A stretch of 64,000 nt of DNA. Origin: JACDAN01 sp963802375 (lineage in GTDB: Bacteria; Actinomycetota; Thermoleophilia; Gaiellales; Gaiellaceae). Where the stretch lies: positions 186,001-250,000 of the forward strand of contig CAWDIJ010000010.1 in assembly GCA_963802375.1 (NCBI GenBank), in the 5' to 3' direction. The position numbers and the translations under genes are program-made. Positions 54,430-62,779 of the stretch are shown here, in pieces (position 1 is the stretch's first letter; each line of letters begins with the position of its first letter). Under the pieces are notes generated by a model, which did no database searches, was not told the origin of the DNA, and saw only the letters and a program-made list of their open reading frames with translations.

Positions 54430-54689
54430 CCTCGGGCCTCTCGTCGGCTCTTTCACTTTTCGGTCGCAAAGAGCGACAAGTTCGGTCCCGCGGGGTCTTG
54501 CAAGGACACCCGCGCACCCCTAGTCTCGCGCGTGCGTCGAGTACGGGACGCGAGTAGGTCGAAGCCGATCGCGGCGGCCGTAGCCGGAAGGCGAAAGTCA
54601 GCGGGATCGGTGGACGGAAGCGAAATCGGCTCGGCGAAAGTTCTGCCACCGAAGGTGCTCTCGGGCACACTCGGTGGCAGAACTTGTTT
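54430..54689. other. Intergenic region with hairpins
   Basis: 260 bp between the DUF899 gene and the VOC gene. It holds a GTCGC/GCGAC mini-hairpin at about 54466-54478 and the long hairpin described separately at 54638-54685. No reading frame in it resembles a protein. Confidence 0.4.
54638..54685 (+). promoter_or_regulatory. Long perfect hairpin directly before a VOC gene
   Basis: AAGTTCTGCCACCGA at 54638-54652 pairs perfectly with TCGGTGGCAGAACTT at 54671-54685; an inner GTGC/GCAC stem continues it around a CTCTCGG loop. It ends 4 bp before ATG 54690, covering the ribosome-binding region. It could control translation of that gene, terminate the DUF899 transcript or be a palindromic repeat element. 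Confidence 0.6.
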
Positions 54690-55092
54690 ATGGAACGAGT
54701 GACCGGCATCGGTGGCTTCTTCTTCCGGGCGAAGGACCCGGATCGGCTCCGGTCGTGGTACGCCGAGCAGCTTGGGATCGACCCCACGCCGACCTCGTAC
54801 GACGAGCGTCCGTGGTGGCAGGACGCCGGACCGACCGTCTTCGAGGCGTTCTCCGACGACGGCGAGTTCTTCGACCGGGAGAAGCAATGGATGATCAACA
54901 CTCCGCGTCCGCGACCTGGACGCGATGGCCGAACAGCTGCGCGGCGCAGGAACCGCGGTCGAAGTCGACTCCGAGGCCTACCCCAACGGCCGCTTCGCGC
55001 AGCTCGCCGATCCCGAAGGCAACCCGATTCAGCTCTGGGAGCCGACCGCCGACGAGCCCGCGCGGTCGACGACGTTCGAGACCCAGGACTGA
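54690..55092 (+). CDS. VOC/glyoxalase superfamily protein, one frameshift
   Basis: About 133 residues. MERVTGIGGFFFRAKDPDRL and RSWYAEQLGIDPTPTSYDER form the first beta-alpha module; after a shift near 54905, RVRDLDAMAEQLRGAGTAVE and FAQLADPEGNPIQLWEPTAD make the second with the metal-type Glu. Such proteins bind metal and small molecules. The ATG is embedded behind a strong hairpin and has no visible ribosome binding site. The 3' end overlaps the hydrolase gene on the other strand by about 60 nt. Confidence 0.82.
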
Positions 55093-55682
55093 AGCTCCTG
55101 GATGAAGGCGGGGTCGACGGTGTGCGGCATGGGCGACTCCCGGTAGAGGACCTCGGCGCCGGCGCCCTCGAGCAACTCCTTCGCCCGCTGGCCGAACTCG
55201 ACCGAAATCACCGGGTCGTAGGTGCCGTGGCCGATGGCGACCGGCGGCAGCGGCGCCGACAGGTCGAGCTCGAAGCCGTCGACGGTCGGCACGAAGCCGG
55301 AGAGCGCGGCGATCCCCGCGGGTCGAGGACGGCCGCGGCCGAGACCGAGCGCCCAGCTCATCACCGCGCCCTGCGAGAACCCGCCCAGCACCGTCCGCTC
55401 CATCGGGAGCTCGAGCTCGTCGAGCCACGCCGAAGCGAGCTCATACGACTTCGTGAACGTCTCCCGGTCGGGGAAGCCGATCTCACGGACGACGTACCAG
55501 TGCGCGCCGCCCGGCGGAAGCACGAGTGGCCCGCGTGGGGTCAGGCCGAGCAGCCGTCGCCCAGGATCGAGCGCGTCGAGCAGCGGGTAGAGGTCGTGCT
55601 CGCTCGTCCCGCGCCCGTGGAAGAGCACGAGCGCTCCCTCCGGATCGCCGGCGGCCGGCCGGACGAGGTGCTCGAGGCTCAC
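55029..55682 (-). CDS. MhqD-like alpha/beta hydrolase (carboxylesterase/phospholipase family)
   Basis: 217 residues. LVLFHGRGTSEHDLYPLLDA (oxyanion part), VLGGFSQGAVMSWALGLGR (Ser in GFSQG), GHGTYDPVISVEFGQRAKEL (Asp) and YRESPMPHTVDPAFIQELQS (His). It overlaps the upstream dioxygenase stop by 4 nt. In Bacillus the mhqD/mhqO pair detoxifies quinones; the same pairing here suggests hydrolysis of ring-cleavage or conjugate products. Confidence 0.87.
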   Translation of the reverse strand: MSLEHLVRPAAGDPEGALVLFHGRGTSEHDLYPLLDALDPGRRLLGLTPRGPLVLPPGGAHWYVVREIGFPDRETFTKSYELASAWLDELELPMERTVLGGFSQGAVMSWALGLGRGRPRPAGIAALSGFVPTVDGFELDLSAPLPPVAIGHGTYDPVISVEFGQRAKELLEGAGAEVLYRESPMPHTVDPAFIQELQSWVSNVVDRAGSSAVGSQS

Positions 55683-56599
55683 GAGATGGGCGCCTTGCGC
55701 GGGTCGGGCAGCGGCGTCAGCGTCCGCTCGACCTGCTCCCGGTACTGCTCGAAGCTCGGTGGCAGTGAGAGGCGCTCGCCGAGCGACTCCAGCGGCTCGT
55801 CCGACGTGAAGCCAGGCCCGAGGGTCGCGATCTCGAACAGCACGCCGCTCGGCTCGCGGAAGTAGATCGACTTGAAGTAGAAGCGGTCGATGACCGGTGT
55901 GGGCATGGCCCCTCCGGCCATCACCCGGTCCCGCCAGGCCTCGTGGTCGTCGATGGGCGACGACCAGGCGACGTGGTGGACCGTGCCGGCCCCGGGCATC
56001 CCGGGCTCCTCGGTCCGGTCGTAGGCGTAAGACGAGCCGCGCGATTCGCCCCGTACCTCGAAGCTCGTCTCGCCGAATGGCTGGAACTCCATCGAGGTGG
56101 TGAGGAAGTCTTGGCTCGCTGCCGGATCGGCCGCGTAGGCGCGAACCCCGTCGAACCCCTGAAGCGCGACCTCGTCCGGCACGTCGGGGTGGTGCGAGAC
56201 CAGCGGCTCGTCGCCCGTCTCGACGACGGCCAGCTCGAGCCCCAGCCCCTCCGGATCGGCGAAGCGCAGCCGGCGAGAGGAGCGCTCGGTCTCGACGCCC
56301 TGCTCGCGCAGCCGCTCCTCCCAGAAGCCGATCGCCCCCTCGTCGGAAACCCGCCAGACCACGCGGTGCACCATCCCTGCGCCGGCCCGGCCCCTGCGGG
56401 CGCCCGGGTACTCGAAAAAGGTGATGTCGGCGCCTGGGCTGCCCAGCTCGTCGGCGTAGAACAGGTGGTAGACGGTCGGGTCGTCCTGGTTCACCGTCTT
56501 CTTGACGAGGCGCAGCCCGAGAACCCGGCCGTAGAAGTCGACGTTGCCCGGCGCGTCGGCGGTGATCGCCGTGATGTGATGGATGCCTTCGAGGCGCAT
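55679..56599 (-). CDS. MhqO/MhqA-like ring-cleaving dioxygenase (VOC superfamily)
   Basis: 306 residues with two VOC halves. MRLEGIHHITAITADAPGNV (first metal His), ADPEGLGLELAVVETGDEPL, then GTVHHVAWSSPIDDHEAWRD and REPSGVLFEIATLGPGFTSD (second His and Glu). Extradiol-type dioxygenase acting on hydroquinones by family analogy. Coupled to the downstream hydrolase. No frame breaks. MarR-type regulators that often control such pairs are not seen nearby. Confidence 0.88.
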   Translation of the reverse strand: MRLEGIHHITAITADAPGNVDFYGRVLGLRLVKKTVNQDDPTVYHLFYADELGSPGADITFFEYPGARRGRAGAGMVHRVVWRVSDEGAIGFWEERLREQGVETERSSRRLRFADPEGLGLELAVVETGDEPLVSHHPDVPDEVALQGFDGVRAYAADPAASQDFLTTSMEFQPFGETSFEVRGESRGSSYAYDRTEEPGMPGAGTVHHVAWSSPIDDHEAWRDRVMAGGAMPTPVIDRFYFKSIYFREPSGVLFEIATLGPGFTSDEPLESLGERLSLPPSFEQYREQVERTLTPLPDPRKAPIS

Positions 56600-56674
56600 G
56601 GCTCCCTTCGGTCTGGTGGTCCGGAGGACGTTAGTGGCTGGAGGCGGGATCGGAGCCCAGCCGATCCGCTCGTC

Positions 56675-57160
56675 TTAGGAGGGCCAGGCCTCCGCGAGCC
56701 GTCTTCGCGTCTCGAGCAGGTGCTCCGGGATCACCTTCACATCGGCCAGCACCGGCATGAAGTTCGTGTCGCCGGCCCAGCGTGGCACGACGTGGAGGTG
56801 GACGTGGTCGACCACCCCCGCGCCGGCTATCCGGCCGAGGTTCCAGCCGAGGTTGTAGCCCTGCGGCTCGTAGACCTGTGCAAGCGCGCCGATCCCACTC
56901 TGCGCCAACCGGTGGAGCTCGAGCGCTTCGTCGTCCGTCAGGTCGCCGAACTCGCCGACGTGGCGGTTCGGCGCGACCATGAAGTGGCCCGAGGCGTACG
57001 GGTACTTGTTGAGGACCACCGTCACCGCGTGGCCCCGATGCACGACGAGCGCCGCTTCGTCGTCATCGGACTCGACGGCGTCGCAGAACACGCATCCGTC
57101 CTGCTCGTCGGCGCTCGCGATGTACTCGAGCCGCCAGGGCGCCCAGAGCTGCTTGGTCAC
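56675..57160 (-). CDS. HIT family hydrolase (Ap4A phosphorylase-like)
   Basis: 161 residues from GTG 57160. WAPWRLEYIASADEQDGCVF with C-x2-C (CVFCDAV) as in actinobacterial HIT proteins, KYPYASGHFMVAPNRHVGEF, and the histidine triad VVDHVHLHVVPRWAGDTN. Nucleotidyl hydrolase or transferase for dinucleoside polyphosphates. Standing alone between the dioxygenase and CorA genes on the same strand. Confidence 0.92.
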   Translation of the reverse strand: MTKQLWAPWRLEYIASADEQDGCVFCDAVESDDDEAALVVHRGHAVTVVLNKYPYASGHFMVAPNRHVGEFGDLTDDEALELHRLAQSGIGALAQVYEPQGYNLGWNLGRIAGAGVVDHVHLHVVPRWAGDTNFMPVLADVKVIPEHLLETRRRLAEAWPS

Positions 57161-57214
57161 GCGGGAAGCAAATCAGGCCGGTCGGTATGCCGCTGTACCG
57201 ACGCGCCCTGGGGG

Positions 57215-58201
57215 CTAGATCCAGCGCTTCCAGCGGAAGAAGCCGACGAGCCCGAGGAAGACTCCGATCATCGCGACGACGATGATCCAGAACGCCTCTC
57301 GGGTGCCCTCGCCCGGGTAGTCCACGTTCATGCCGAAGATGCCGGTGAGGAACGTCAGCGGGAGGAAGATCGCGCCAACCACGGTGAGCACGCGCAGGAT
57401 GTCGTTCTGGCGGTGCGAGATCGCCGACTCGTTCGTCGCCTCCAGCGCCTCGACGACCTCCTTGTAGTTGTCGAGGATGTCCCAGATCCGCTCCGAGGCG
57501 TCGACGAGGTCGTCGAAGTAGAGCTCGAGATCCTCGGGGAGGAAGCGCTCGACGTGCCGCTCGAGCAGGCGCAGCGTCGGCCGCTGCGGCTTGACGATCT
57601 TGCGGTAGCTGATGATCTCCTGCTTCGCGCGGGAGATGTCCCGCACGATCTCCTGCGACCGCTCGTCCTCCTCGATGTCGTCCTCGATCGAGTCGAGCTT
57701 GTGCCCGATCTTGTCCAGGATCGGGAAGCAGTAGTCGAAGAGGTCGTCGAGGACGTGGTACAGCAGGTAGCCGGAGCCCTTCGCGAAGAGGCCGTCGCGG
57801 AGCTCGGGGTCGTCGCTGACGCGCTGGAAGAGGCGCGTCACGGGCAGGAGCTCGACGCCGGGGAGGGTGACCAAGTAGTCGGGGCCGAGGAACACGTCCA
57901 ACTCACCGGCGTTCAGCCGCTTCGCCGCCTTGTCGTAGACGGGGAAGTGGAGGACGACGAAGCGGTACTCGTCGTACTCGTCGACCTTCGGCCGCTGGCG
58001 CTTGGAGACGACGTCCTCGATGTCCAGCGGGTGCCAGCCGAAGTGCTCGGCGAGCGCCGTCGCCTCCTCCGTGGTCGGAGTGTCGAGATGGATCCAGGTC
58101 AGGCCGTGAGCGGAGAGCTCAGCAGGCTGGCGCGCCGGAGGTGCCGAAACCTCGCGAGCGATGTCGCGCGAGCGAGCCCGGATGCGGGGCAGGCTGGGCA
58201 T
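57215..58201 (-). CDS. corA: CorA-type magnesium/divalent cation transporter
   Basis: 328 residues from ATG 58201. Large N-terminal cytosolic domain (LTWIHLDTPTTEEATALAEH, FGWHPLDIEDVVSKRQRPKV), long stalk helix and the two terminal membrane helices with the ion-filter motif FLTGIFGMNVDYPGEG (GMN) and a final Lys/Arg-rich end FRWKRWI. Pentameric inner-membrane channel. Intact. Confidence 0.93.
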   Translation of the reverse strand: MPSLPRIRARSRDIAREVSAPPARQPAELSAHGLTWIHLDTPTTEEATALAEHFGWHPLDIEDVVSKRQRPKVDEYDEYRFVVLHFPVYDKAAKRLNAGELDVFLGPDYLVTLPGVELLPVTRLFQRVSDDPELRDGLFAKGSGYLLYHVLDDLFDYCFPILDKIGHKLDSIEDDIEEDERSQEIVRDISRAKQEIISYRKIVKPQRPTLRLLERHVERFLPEDLELYFDDLVDASERIWDILDNYKEVVEALEATNESAISHRQNDILRVLTVVGAIFLPLTFLTGIFGMNVDYPGEGTREAFWIIVVAMIGVFLGLVGFFRWKRWI

Positions 58202-58259
58202 CGGTACTGAGCGGGTCCTCGAGGCGCATGGCCCGAATTCTAGCCGGGCTGCCCCTTTC

Positions 58260-59207
58260 CTAGCCCTCGACTCGAGGCGCGTCGCGCCGCCGCAGGATCC
58301 GCAGCGCTCGCAGCGTGTTCCACCGACTGTCCTTGCCGGGCTTCTCCATCTCGACGAGCAGCGTTCCCGGGATCCGTTTTTGCAGCGGCCACCGCCCGTT
58401 CGGCTTGCGCTTGTCACGAAGCAGCTCGATCGAGTCGGCGAGTCGCTTGTCGGAGATGGCGGGCGTCAGGCGCAGGTAGTCGAGCCCGCGCAGGACGGTG
58501 TAGTGCCAGTGCCACGGATATGTGAGGTGCGTGAACCGCTCCGAGATGACCTCGCCCGTGCGATCGGACCGGTACAGGCGATGGGAGAGCATGAACTCGA
58601 CCGCCCGCTGCTCGGCGTCGCAGAACGCACGCTCGGGAACGATCCCTCCCTCGGCCGCGATCCGAAGGTTCTCGAGCACGTTGAAGGTGGTGTGGAAGGA
58701 GCTGTGACGCGTGCCCGGACGGTTGCGCATATGGCAGTTCCAGCCGCCGTCGTCCAGTTGTGCGCTCAAGACGGCCTGGCCGAGCGGAGGGAGCCGCTGA
58801 TCCTCGCTCATGAAGTGCGCGCCGAGGCCAAGCCAGAATCCAAGGTGGCAGAGATCGACGCGCTTCAGCAGGAACGCGCCGTCCACCTCCTGTCCAGTCG
58901 GCATGAAGCGACCCAGCAGGCGCTCGAGCGGCGCACGTGCGGCCGGGTGGCCATCGGAGAGCCCGCAGGCGACGAGCAGCAGGAGCGTCCAGGTGGAGGC
59001 GGTCCATCGTCCCTTCGGCCACTCGCCGTCGCGCCCCTGGTGCTCGAGGAGCTCCGTGATCCAACCGCCCTCGACTGCCCGGCGCCGCTCCTGCTCCCAC
59101 TTCTCCGTCGGCTCGTCGAGAAGGTCTCGCATGACCTGCCAGCGGATCGCAGGGTCGCCGGCGAGAAGCCAATCGATCACGGCCTCGTCGCTCGCTATCG
59201 CGGACAC
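58260..59207 (-). CDS. Prenyltransferase/squalene-cyclase-repeat protein
   Basis: 315 residues from GTG 59207. IDWLLAGDPAIRWQVMRDLL and repeated alpha-alpha barrel modules such as GGWITELLEHQGRDGEWPKG, LSAQLDDGGWNCHMRNRPGT and RDKRKPNGRWPLQKRIPGTL (QW-type repeats Q-x-x-D-G-x-W). The acidic DxDD of cyclases is not seen, so it is probably not a terpene cyclase; similar solo proteins occur in actinobacteria with unknown role. It starts 3 bp after the MFS gene stop on the same strand. Confidence 0.8.
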   Translation of the reverse strand: MSAIASDEAVIDWLLAGDPAIRWQVMRDLLDEPTEKWEQERRRAVEGGWITELLEHQGRDGEWPKGRWTASTWTLLLLVACGLSDGHPAARAPLERLLGRFMPTGQEVDGAFLLKRVDLCHLGFWLGLGAHFMSEDQRLPPLGQAVLSAQLDDGGWNCHMRNRPGTRHSSFHTTFNVLENLRIAAEGGIVPERAFCDAEQRAVEFMLSHRLYRSDRTGEVISERFTHLTYPWHWHYTVLRGLDYLRLTPAISDKRLADSIELLRDKRKPNGRWPLQKRIPGTLLVEMEKPGKDSRWNTLRALRILRRRDAPRVEG

Positions 59208-59209
59208 CT

Positions 59210-60478
59210 CTATGACTCGGCCAGCGCGGGTTGGGCGCGCTTCGGGGTCGTGCGGGCACCGGCCGGGATCGAGCGCTCGAGCGCGAGGGCGGCGGCTCCT
59301 GCGGCGAGACAGACGGCGGCCGCCGCGGGCCAGAGCAGGTGCGGCGACTGGCCGAGCACGACCCCACCGATCGCCGGCCCCACGGCGAATCCGACGCCCC
59401 AGGAGAACGCGGACGCCGCCATGTACCGGCCGATCAGGCTGTGGTCGGCGAGGTCGGCGACGAGCGGAGCCTGGACGGTTCCGTGGAGGCACTCACCGAC
59501 GGCGATGATCGCGAAGGTAAGGGCGAGGAAACCCCACGCGACCCAGACATCCTCTGCGATCCCCGCGATCGGCACGATCAGCAGCCCTACCGCCCAGACC
59601 ACGCCAAGCACGCCGAGCGTCCGCATCCGCCGGTGCCCTTCGAGGAGCCTCGCCATCGGTAGCTGGGCGAGGACGATCACGAGCGTGTTCAGAAAGAAGA
59701 GGACGCCGATGCCGCGCTCGGTGACTCCAGCCTCGTTCTTGGCGTAGACGGGCAGCGTCTCGAGCTGCGCCATGCCGGCTCCGATGAAGACGAAGTTCAG
59801 GGCGACGACCGCCATGAACACCTTGTTTCGGACGACCTCGCCGTAGCCCCCGCGCTCCCGGCCCTCGGGGCGCGGCTTCCTCTCGGGCGCCGGCACGCGG
59901 AGGAGGAACACCGAATAGACGAGGAAGGACGCGGCGTCGCCGAGGAACAGGACCTGGAACGAGGTCGGGTTCGCGGTCGTCGCGATCAGGCCGCCTACGA
60001 GTCCGCCGAGGCCGATGCCAAGGTTCATCATCACGCGCTGCATCGCGAACGCCTGGTGACGCTGCTCGACCGGGGTCAGGCCGGCGATGAGTGAGGACTG
60101 GCTGGGCCAGAAGCCGCCGTTCCCGATCCCGGCGATCGCGCTCGCGAGGAAGCCCTGCCACGGATGCTCGACGAAGGCGTAGGCGCCGAAGCCGACGGCC
60201 ATCAGCCAGAGCGAGAACGCGAGCGTGATCCGGCCGCCGACCTTGTCGATCACCGAGCCGATGATCGGACCGGCGACGAGGCCGACGGCCGCGTTCGTCC
60301 CGACGATCAGTCCCGCCGTGGCGAGGTCGATGTCGCGGACGTTGTGGAGGTAGATGAAGAGGAACGGGTACGCGAGCCCGTTCCCCAGCGCGTTCATCAG
60401 CGCGCCGGCCTGCAGCGTCCGTACGGAGGTGGGGAGCGGGGGGTTCAGCGTCCGCAGGTAGGCGCGCAGGAGCTCCAC
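59210..60478 (-). CDS. MFS transporter
   Basis: 422 residues, about 12 membrane helices. Motif A between helices 2 and 3 reads GPIIGSVIDKVGGRITLAFS (G-x3-D-x2-G); a central cytosolic loop (PAPERKPRPEGRERGGYGEV) divides the halves; the second motif A-like loop is LPMARLLEGHRRMRTLGVLG. Probably a drug or metabolite exporter; substrate unknown. ATG 60478 lies 37 bp from the divergent tRNA-Arg. Confidence 0.9.
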   Translation of the reverse strand: MELLRAYLRTLNPPLPTSVRTLQAGALMNALGNGLAYPFLFIYLHNVRDIDLATAGLIVGTNAAVGLVAGPIIGSVIDKVGGRITLAFSLWLMAVGFGAYAFVEHPWQGFLASAIAGIGNGGFWPSQSSLIAGLTPVEQRHQAFAMQRVMMNLGIGLGGLVGGLIATTANPTSFQVLFLGDAASFLVYSVFLLRVPAPERKPRPEGRERGGYGEVVRNKVFMAVVALNFVFIGAGMAQLETLPVYAKNEAGVTERGIGVLFFLNTLVIVLAQLPMARLLEGHRRMRTLGVLGVVWAVGLLIVPIAGIAEDVWVAWGFLALTFAIIAVGECLHGTVQAPLVADLADHSLIGRYMAASAFSWGVGFAVGPAIGGVVLGQSPHLLWPAAAAVCLAAGAAALALERSIPAGARTTPKRAQPALAES

Positions 60479-60515
60479 GGGAACGGAACCTACCCACGGC
60501 TACACTGGCGCCTCC

Positions 60516-60588
60516 GGGCCAGTAGCTCAGGGGATAGAGCGCGCGCCTCCGGAGCGCGAGGTCGCAGGTTCGATTCCTGCCTGGCCCA
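60516..60588 (+). tRNA. tRNA-Arg(CCG)
   Basis: Acceptor GGGCCAG/CTGGCCC, D arm GCTCAGGGGATAGAGC, anticodon stem CGCGC/GCGCG with loop CTCCGGA (anticodon CCG), T arm GCAGG-TTCGATT-CCTGC, discriminator A. CCA not encoded. Its 3' part is nearly duplicated at 63183-63205. Confidence 0.94.
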
Positions 60589-60710
60589 TGGTCTCCCCGG
60601 AGTCCCTGCACACGAGCGGATTTCGGGGAAACCCTGGCGGGAACGCTACGGCGGTCGAGGCGACCGCACAGACAAAGCTGAGACGCTAGCTACGGCCGGG
60701 CTCTTCAGGC

Positions 60711-61118
60711 TCACGCGAGCGAGCTAGAACCAGCCGTAACCTCAGGCTTGTGCGCCTCGAAGGCGCCCAACACCTCCTCTTTCTCACGCGGCGGCACGTT
60801 GAAGTGTTCGAGCGTGTCGGCAAGCACCGCCGCGACCTGATCGAAGTCGGACGACGAGAGTTGCAGATCTGAATGTGCATCGTCCAGAGGTAGGCCCGTG
60901 TACTCGAACGGCCCGCCGGCGATCGCACAGAGCCACAGTGTCCGCAGGAATTTCAAGCCTGGCAGTCGAGATGCGGCCTTGTGCTCGTTCCAGTCCTCGA
61001 TATTCGAGTTCTGCTTCTCGATTGTGCCTTTCTCCACCAACTGGTCGCTGAACGTGTCGACGACCGCGCTAATGGCGTAGACGCCCCCGAGGCGTTCGTA
61101 CAACGACGGCTCTCCCAT
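60711..61118 (-). CDS. Truncated haemoglobin (group 1-like)
   Basis: 135 residues. GEPSLYERLGGVYAISAVVD is the group 1 opening (helix A/B), FLRTLWLCAIAGGPFEYTG the helix E region and DAHSDLQLSSSDFDQVAAVL the helix F segment with the proximal His. Haem protein of oxygen or nitric-oxide chemistry. It is the only clear enzyme-type gene in the tRNA-Arg island. Intact; its codon use looks less GC-biased than neighbours. Confidence 0.88.
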   Translation of the reverse strand: MGEPSLYERLGGVYAISAVVDTFSDQLVEKGTIEKQNSNIEDWNEHKAASRLPGLKFLRTLWLCAIAGGPFEYTGLPLDDAHSDLQLSSSDFDQVAAVLADTLEHFNVPPREKEEVLGAFEAHKPEVTAGSSSLA

Positions 61119-61138
61119 GCGTCACTCCTCTCTCAGAA

Positions 61139-62057
61139 GTTCATCCGCCTCCTTAGTGTTGGTTCGGACGCCATTCCTTACGCTCCGGGCGATCGGCGCG
61201 CTGCGCGGCAGCGCCGCCTCCTCACTGTCGAACGGGCCTGAATCTTGAAGAAGTCCTAACTTGAGCCAGACCCTGCGCTAACGCTGGCTGGGCACACCAG
61301 GTTACGAGGGGCCGGTTTCAAATTGGGGGGCTCGGCCTCTCATGAGACGGAGTGTGGGGCGGCGGCCCGCCCTACGCTCCGAATTCGCGCTGGCCGGACT
61401 CAGCACAGCGATGCATCCCCGAACCGTCCGGCGGCGTGGAAGGCCGGTACAAAGTCGCGGTACAAATCCCACAGAAACGGCCTGGTTGAGCCGTTTCTGT
61501 GGGATAGGACATTTAGCCTTGGGAAGGTGCCGCCTCCGTCGACCCACGCTCCCGTCGGGATCTGGCGGGAACGTGCTGTCCCCGGGTGCATCCTCGAAAA
61601 TCGCCAGCCCTGAAAACTGGGCGTGGGTCGAAGTCCCGGGGCCTTCCCACGCCCCATGCTCGAGCCAGAGACGCCGACATCGCCACGACCGTTGGCAGCA
61701 TGGGGCTCGGAGGGGTATTGGCGACAGGTTGGCGGACGAGCAGAGCGCGATTGCCGGAGCTCGTGTCTCGCCCTCAAGGTGGGAACGGTCACCGTTCCTG
61801 ACCCGAAGGACGAGTCGACCGGGGGGCAGGCGTCGCCGCCGCGCATCACGCGGCGACCTCTTTCACGACCGCACCGCCTCGCCGCCGTCCAGCCCAACGT
61901 TCGCCGGACAACCTCGAGCGTGCGGCCGTCGCATTAGCGGGATCGTGTCCCCGGGGTTCCGGGGAGACGCAGGATCTGTCCGTGGGGTCGTTTATGTCGC
62001 CGCCAGCTAGGCCGCGGTCAGGCGGCGTCCGGTTTCGAGACCACCCCGGAGGGAGAA
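61139..62057. other. About 900 bp without a convincing gene
   Basis: All frames here are short, Arg/Pro-rich and overlap each other; none resembles a known protein. The region is less GC-rich than its surroundings in 61140-61320 and 61490-61530. It holds a strong hairpin at 61467-61504. It may be the decayed part of the island. Confidence 0.5.
61467..61504. repeat. Perfect 14-bp-stem hairpin
   Basis: TCCCACAGAAACGG at 61467-61480 and CCGTTTCTGTGGGA at 61491-61504 around a 10-base loop. It is too regular to be chance. It may be the end of a mobile element, a structured RNA or a recombination site; no second copy is in the window. Confidence 0.7.
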
Positions 62058-62111
62058 ATGCTGGCTCCTCCGTACGACAAGCCAGCGGCGAATACACGTG
62101 CGGGGGCCTGA
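62058..62111 (+). CDS. Candidate 17-residue peptide
   Basis: ATG 62058 follows GGAGGGAGAA, a strong ribosome binding site at good distance, and encodes MLAPPYDKPAANTRAGA. Its stop codon lies in the loop of the terminator-like hairpin 62098-62121. No downstream gene on this strand, so it is not a leader of a visible operon. Too short to judge by composition. Confidence 0.3.
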   Translation: MLAPPYDKPAANTRAGA

Positions 62112-62121
62112 GCCCCCGCAC
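62098..62121 (-). terminator. Strong hairpin after the secreted-protein gene
   Basis: GTGCGGGGGC and GCCCCCGCAC with a CTGA loop, 10-bp perfect stem, located 21 bp beyond the stop of the minus-strand gene at 62142. A likely transcription terminator for that gene, in either direction. Confidence 0.65.
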
Positions 62122-62141
62122 GATCGTCCTTCGCGTTCGGC

Positions 62142-62441
62142 TCAGCCGCGCTCAACGAACCGCGCGAAGAGGGTGAACGTCTGGCCACCAGAGGTCACCG
62201 TGCATGGGACGAGATCCAGACTTCCCTGCTCGGGGGCGTATGCGATGCCGATCAACCGCTCGCCTTGAACGAAAGCCACAGCCCCGACAGAAACAAACTC
62301 GAAGGAACCCACTCCTGGACAGACGGCCGTGCCGGAGACGGCGTTCGGGTTGTTCAACGGATCTGCTGATGCGTTCGACGCCCCGAGGGTTGCTCCCGCG
62401 ATGACCGCGCATCCGATCGAGAGGACTGTCCGCAGCCGCAT
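62142..62441 (-). CDS. Small secreted protein
   Basis: 99 residues. A clear Sec signal peptide MRLRTVLSIGCAVIAGATLG ends near an Ala-Ser-Ala site before DPLNNPNAVSG. The mature part has two Cys (AVCPGV and VPCTVT) that may form a disulphide and reads like a compact beta protein (GSFEFVSVGAVAFVQGERLI). Family unknown. It is followed by a strong terminator hairpin. Confidence 0.7.
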   Translation of the reverse strand: MRLRTVLSIGCAVIAGATLGASNASADPLNNPNAVSGTAVCPGVGSFEFVSVGAVAFVQGERLIGIAYAPEQGSLDLVPCTVTSGGQTFTLFARFVERG

Positions 62442-62557
62442 CTGACTCCCTTCGTTCGTAGCAAGAGGAATGAGCAGCCCGAGCGTACGCCGTCGGAGTC
62501 ATCGGTTCAAGGCGCCGGTTTCACTCGGCGTTTGCACGGGACGACACGAAGAATGCG

Positions 62558-62779
62558 TCAGGGCAATTGGTCGGGGACCAGCTCGCGGGCTCGCTCAAGA
62601 TCGTCTTGGCCGACGAGGATCTCGCGCCAACCGCCGAAGGTCGTGCCCCCGAAGATCCCAGCCGCCGAGACGTCGGTGTCGCGGTAGAAGCAGTCGATGC
62701 CTTCGCTGCGAAGGAGACCACAAAGAGCCTCGGCCGCGCCTTCGTCCGGAACGACGGTCAACCGCACCCTTTCTCCCAC
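62558..62779 (-). CDS. DUF2007 family putative signal-transducing protein
   Basis: 73 residues from GTG 62779. RVRLTVVPDEGAAEALCGLL and LRSEGIDCFYRDTDVSAAGI followed by ILVGQDDLERARELV are the DUF2007 (ferredoxin-like fold) pattern. Cytosolic, small; no mechanism is known. Member of the tRNA-Arg island. Confidence 0.8.
   Translation of the reverse strand: MGERVRLTVVPDEGAAEALCGLLRSEGIDCFYRDTDVSAAGIFGGTTFGGWREILVGQDDLERARELVPDQLP

Noticed and set aside
55943..58210. 755-codon plus-strand frame
   Set aside because: Runs antisense through the dioxygenase, HIT and CorA genes; composition is that of a shadow frame in high-GC DNA.
58161..59747. 528-codon plus-strand frame
   Set aside because: Antisense to the prenyltransferase-repeat and MFS genes, both of which have clear family motifs.
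61323..61897. Overlapping ORFs of 60-165 codons on both strands of the island
   Set aside because: They overlap each other, have no ribosome binding sites and cross the perfect hairpin at 61467-61504; no recognisable protein.
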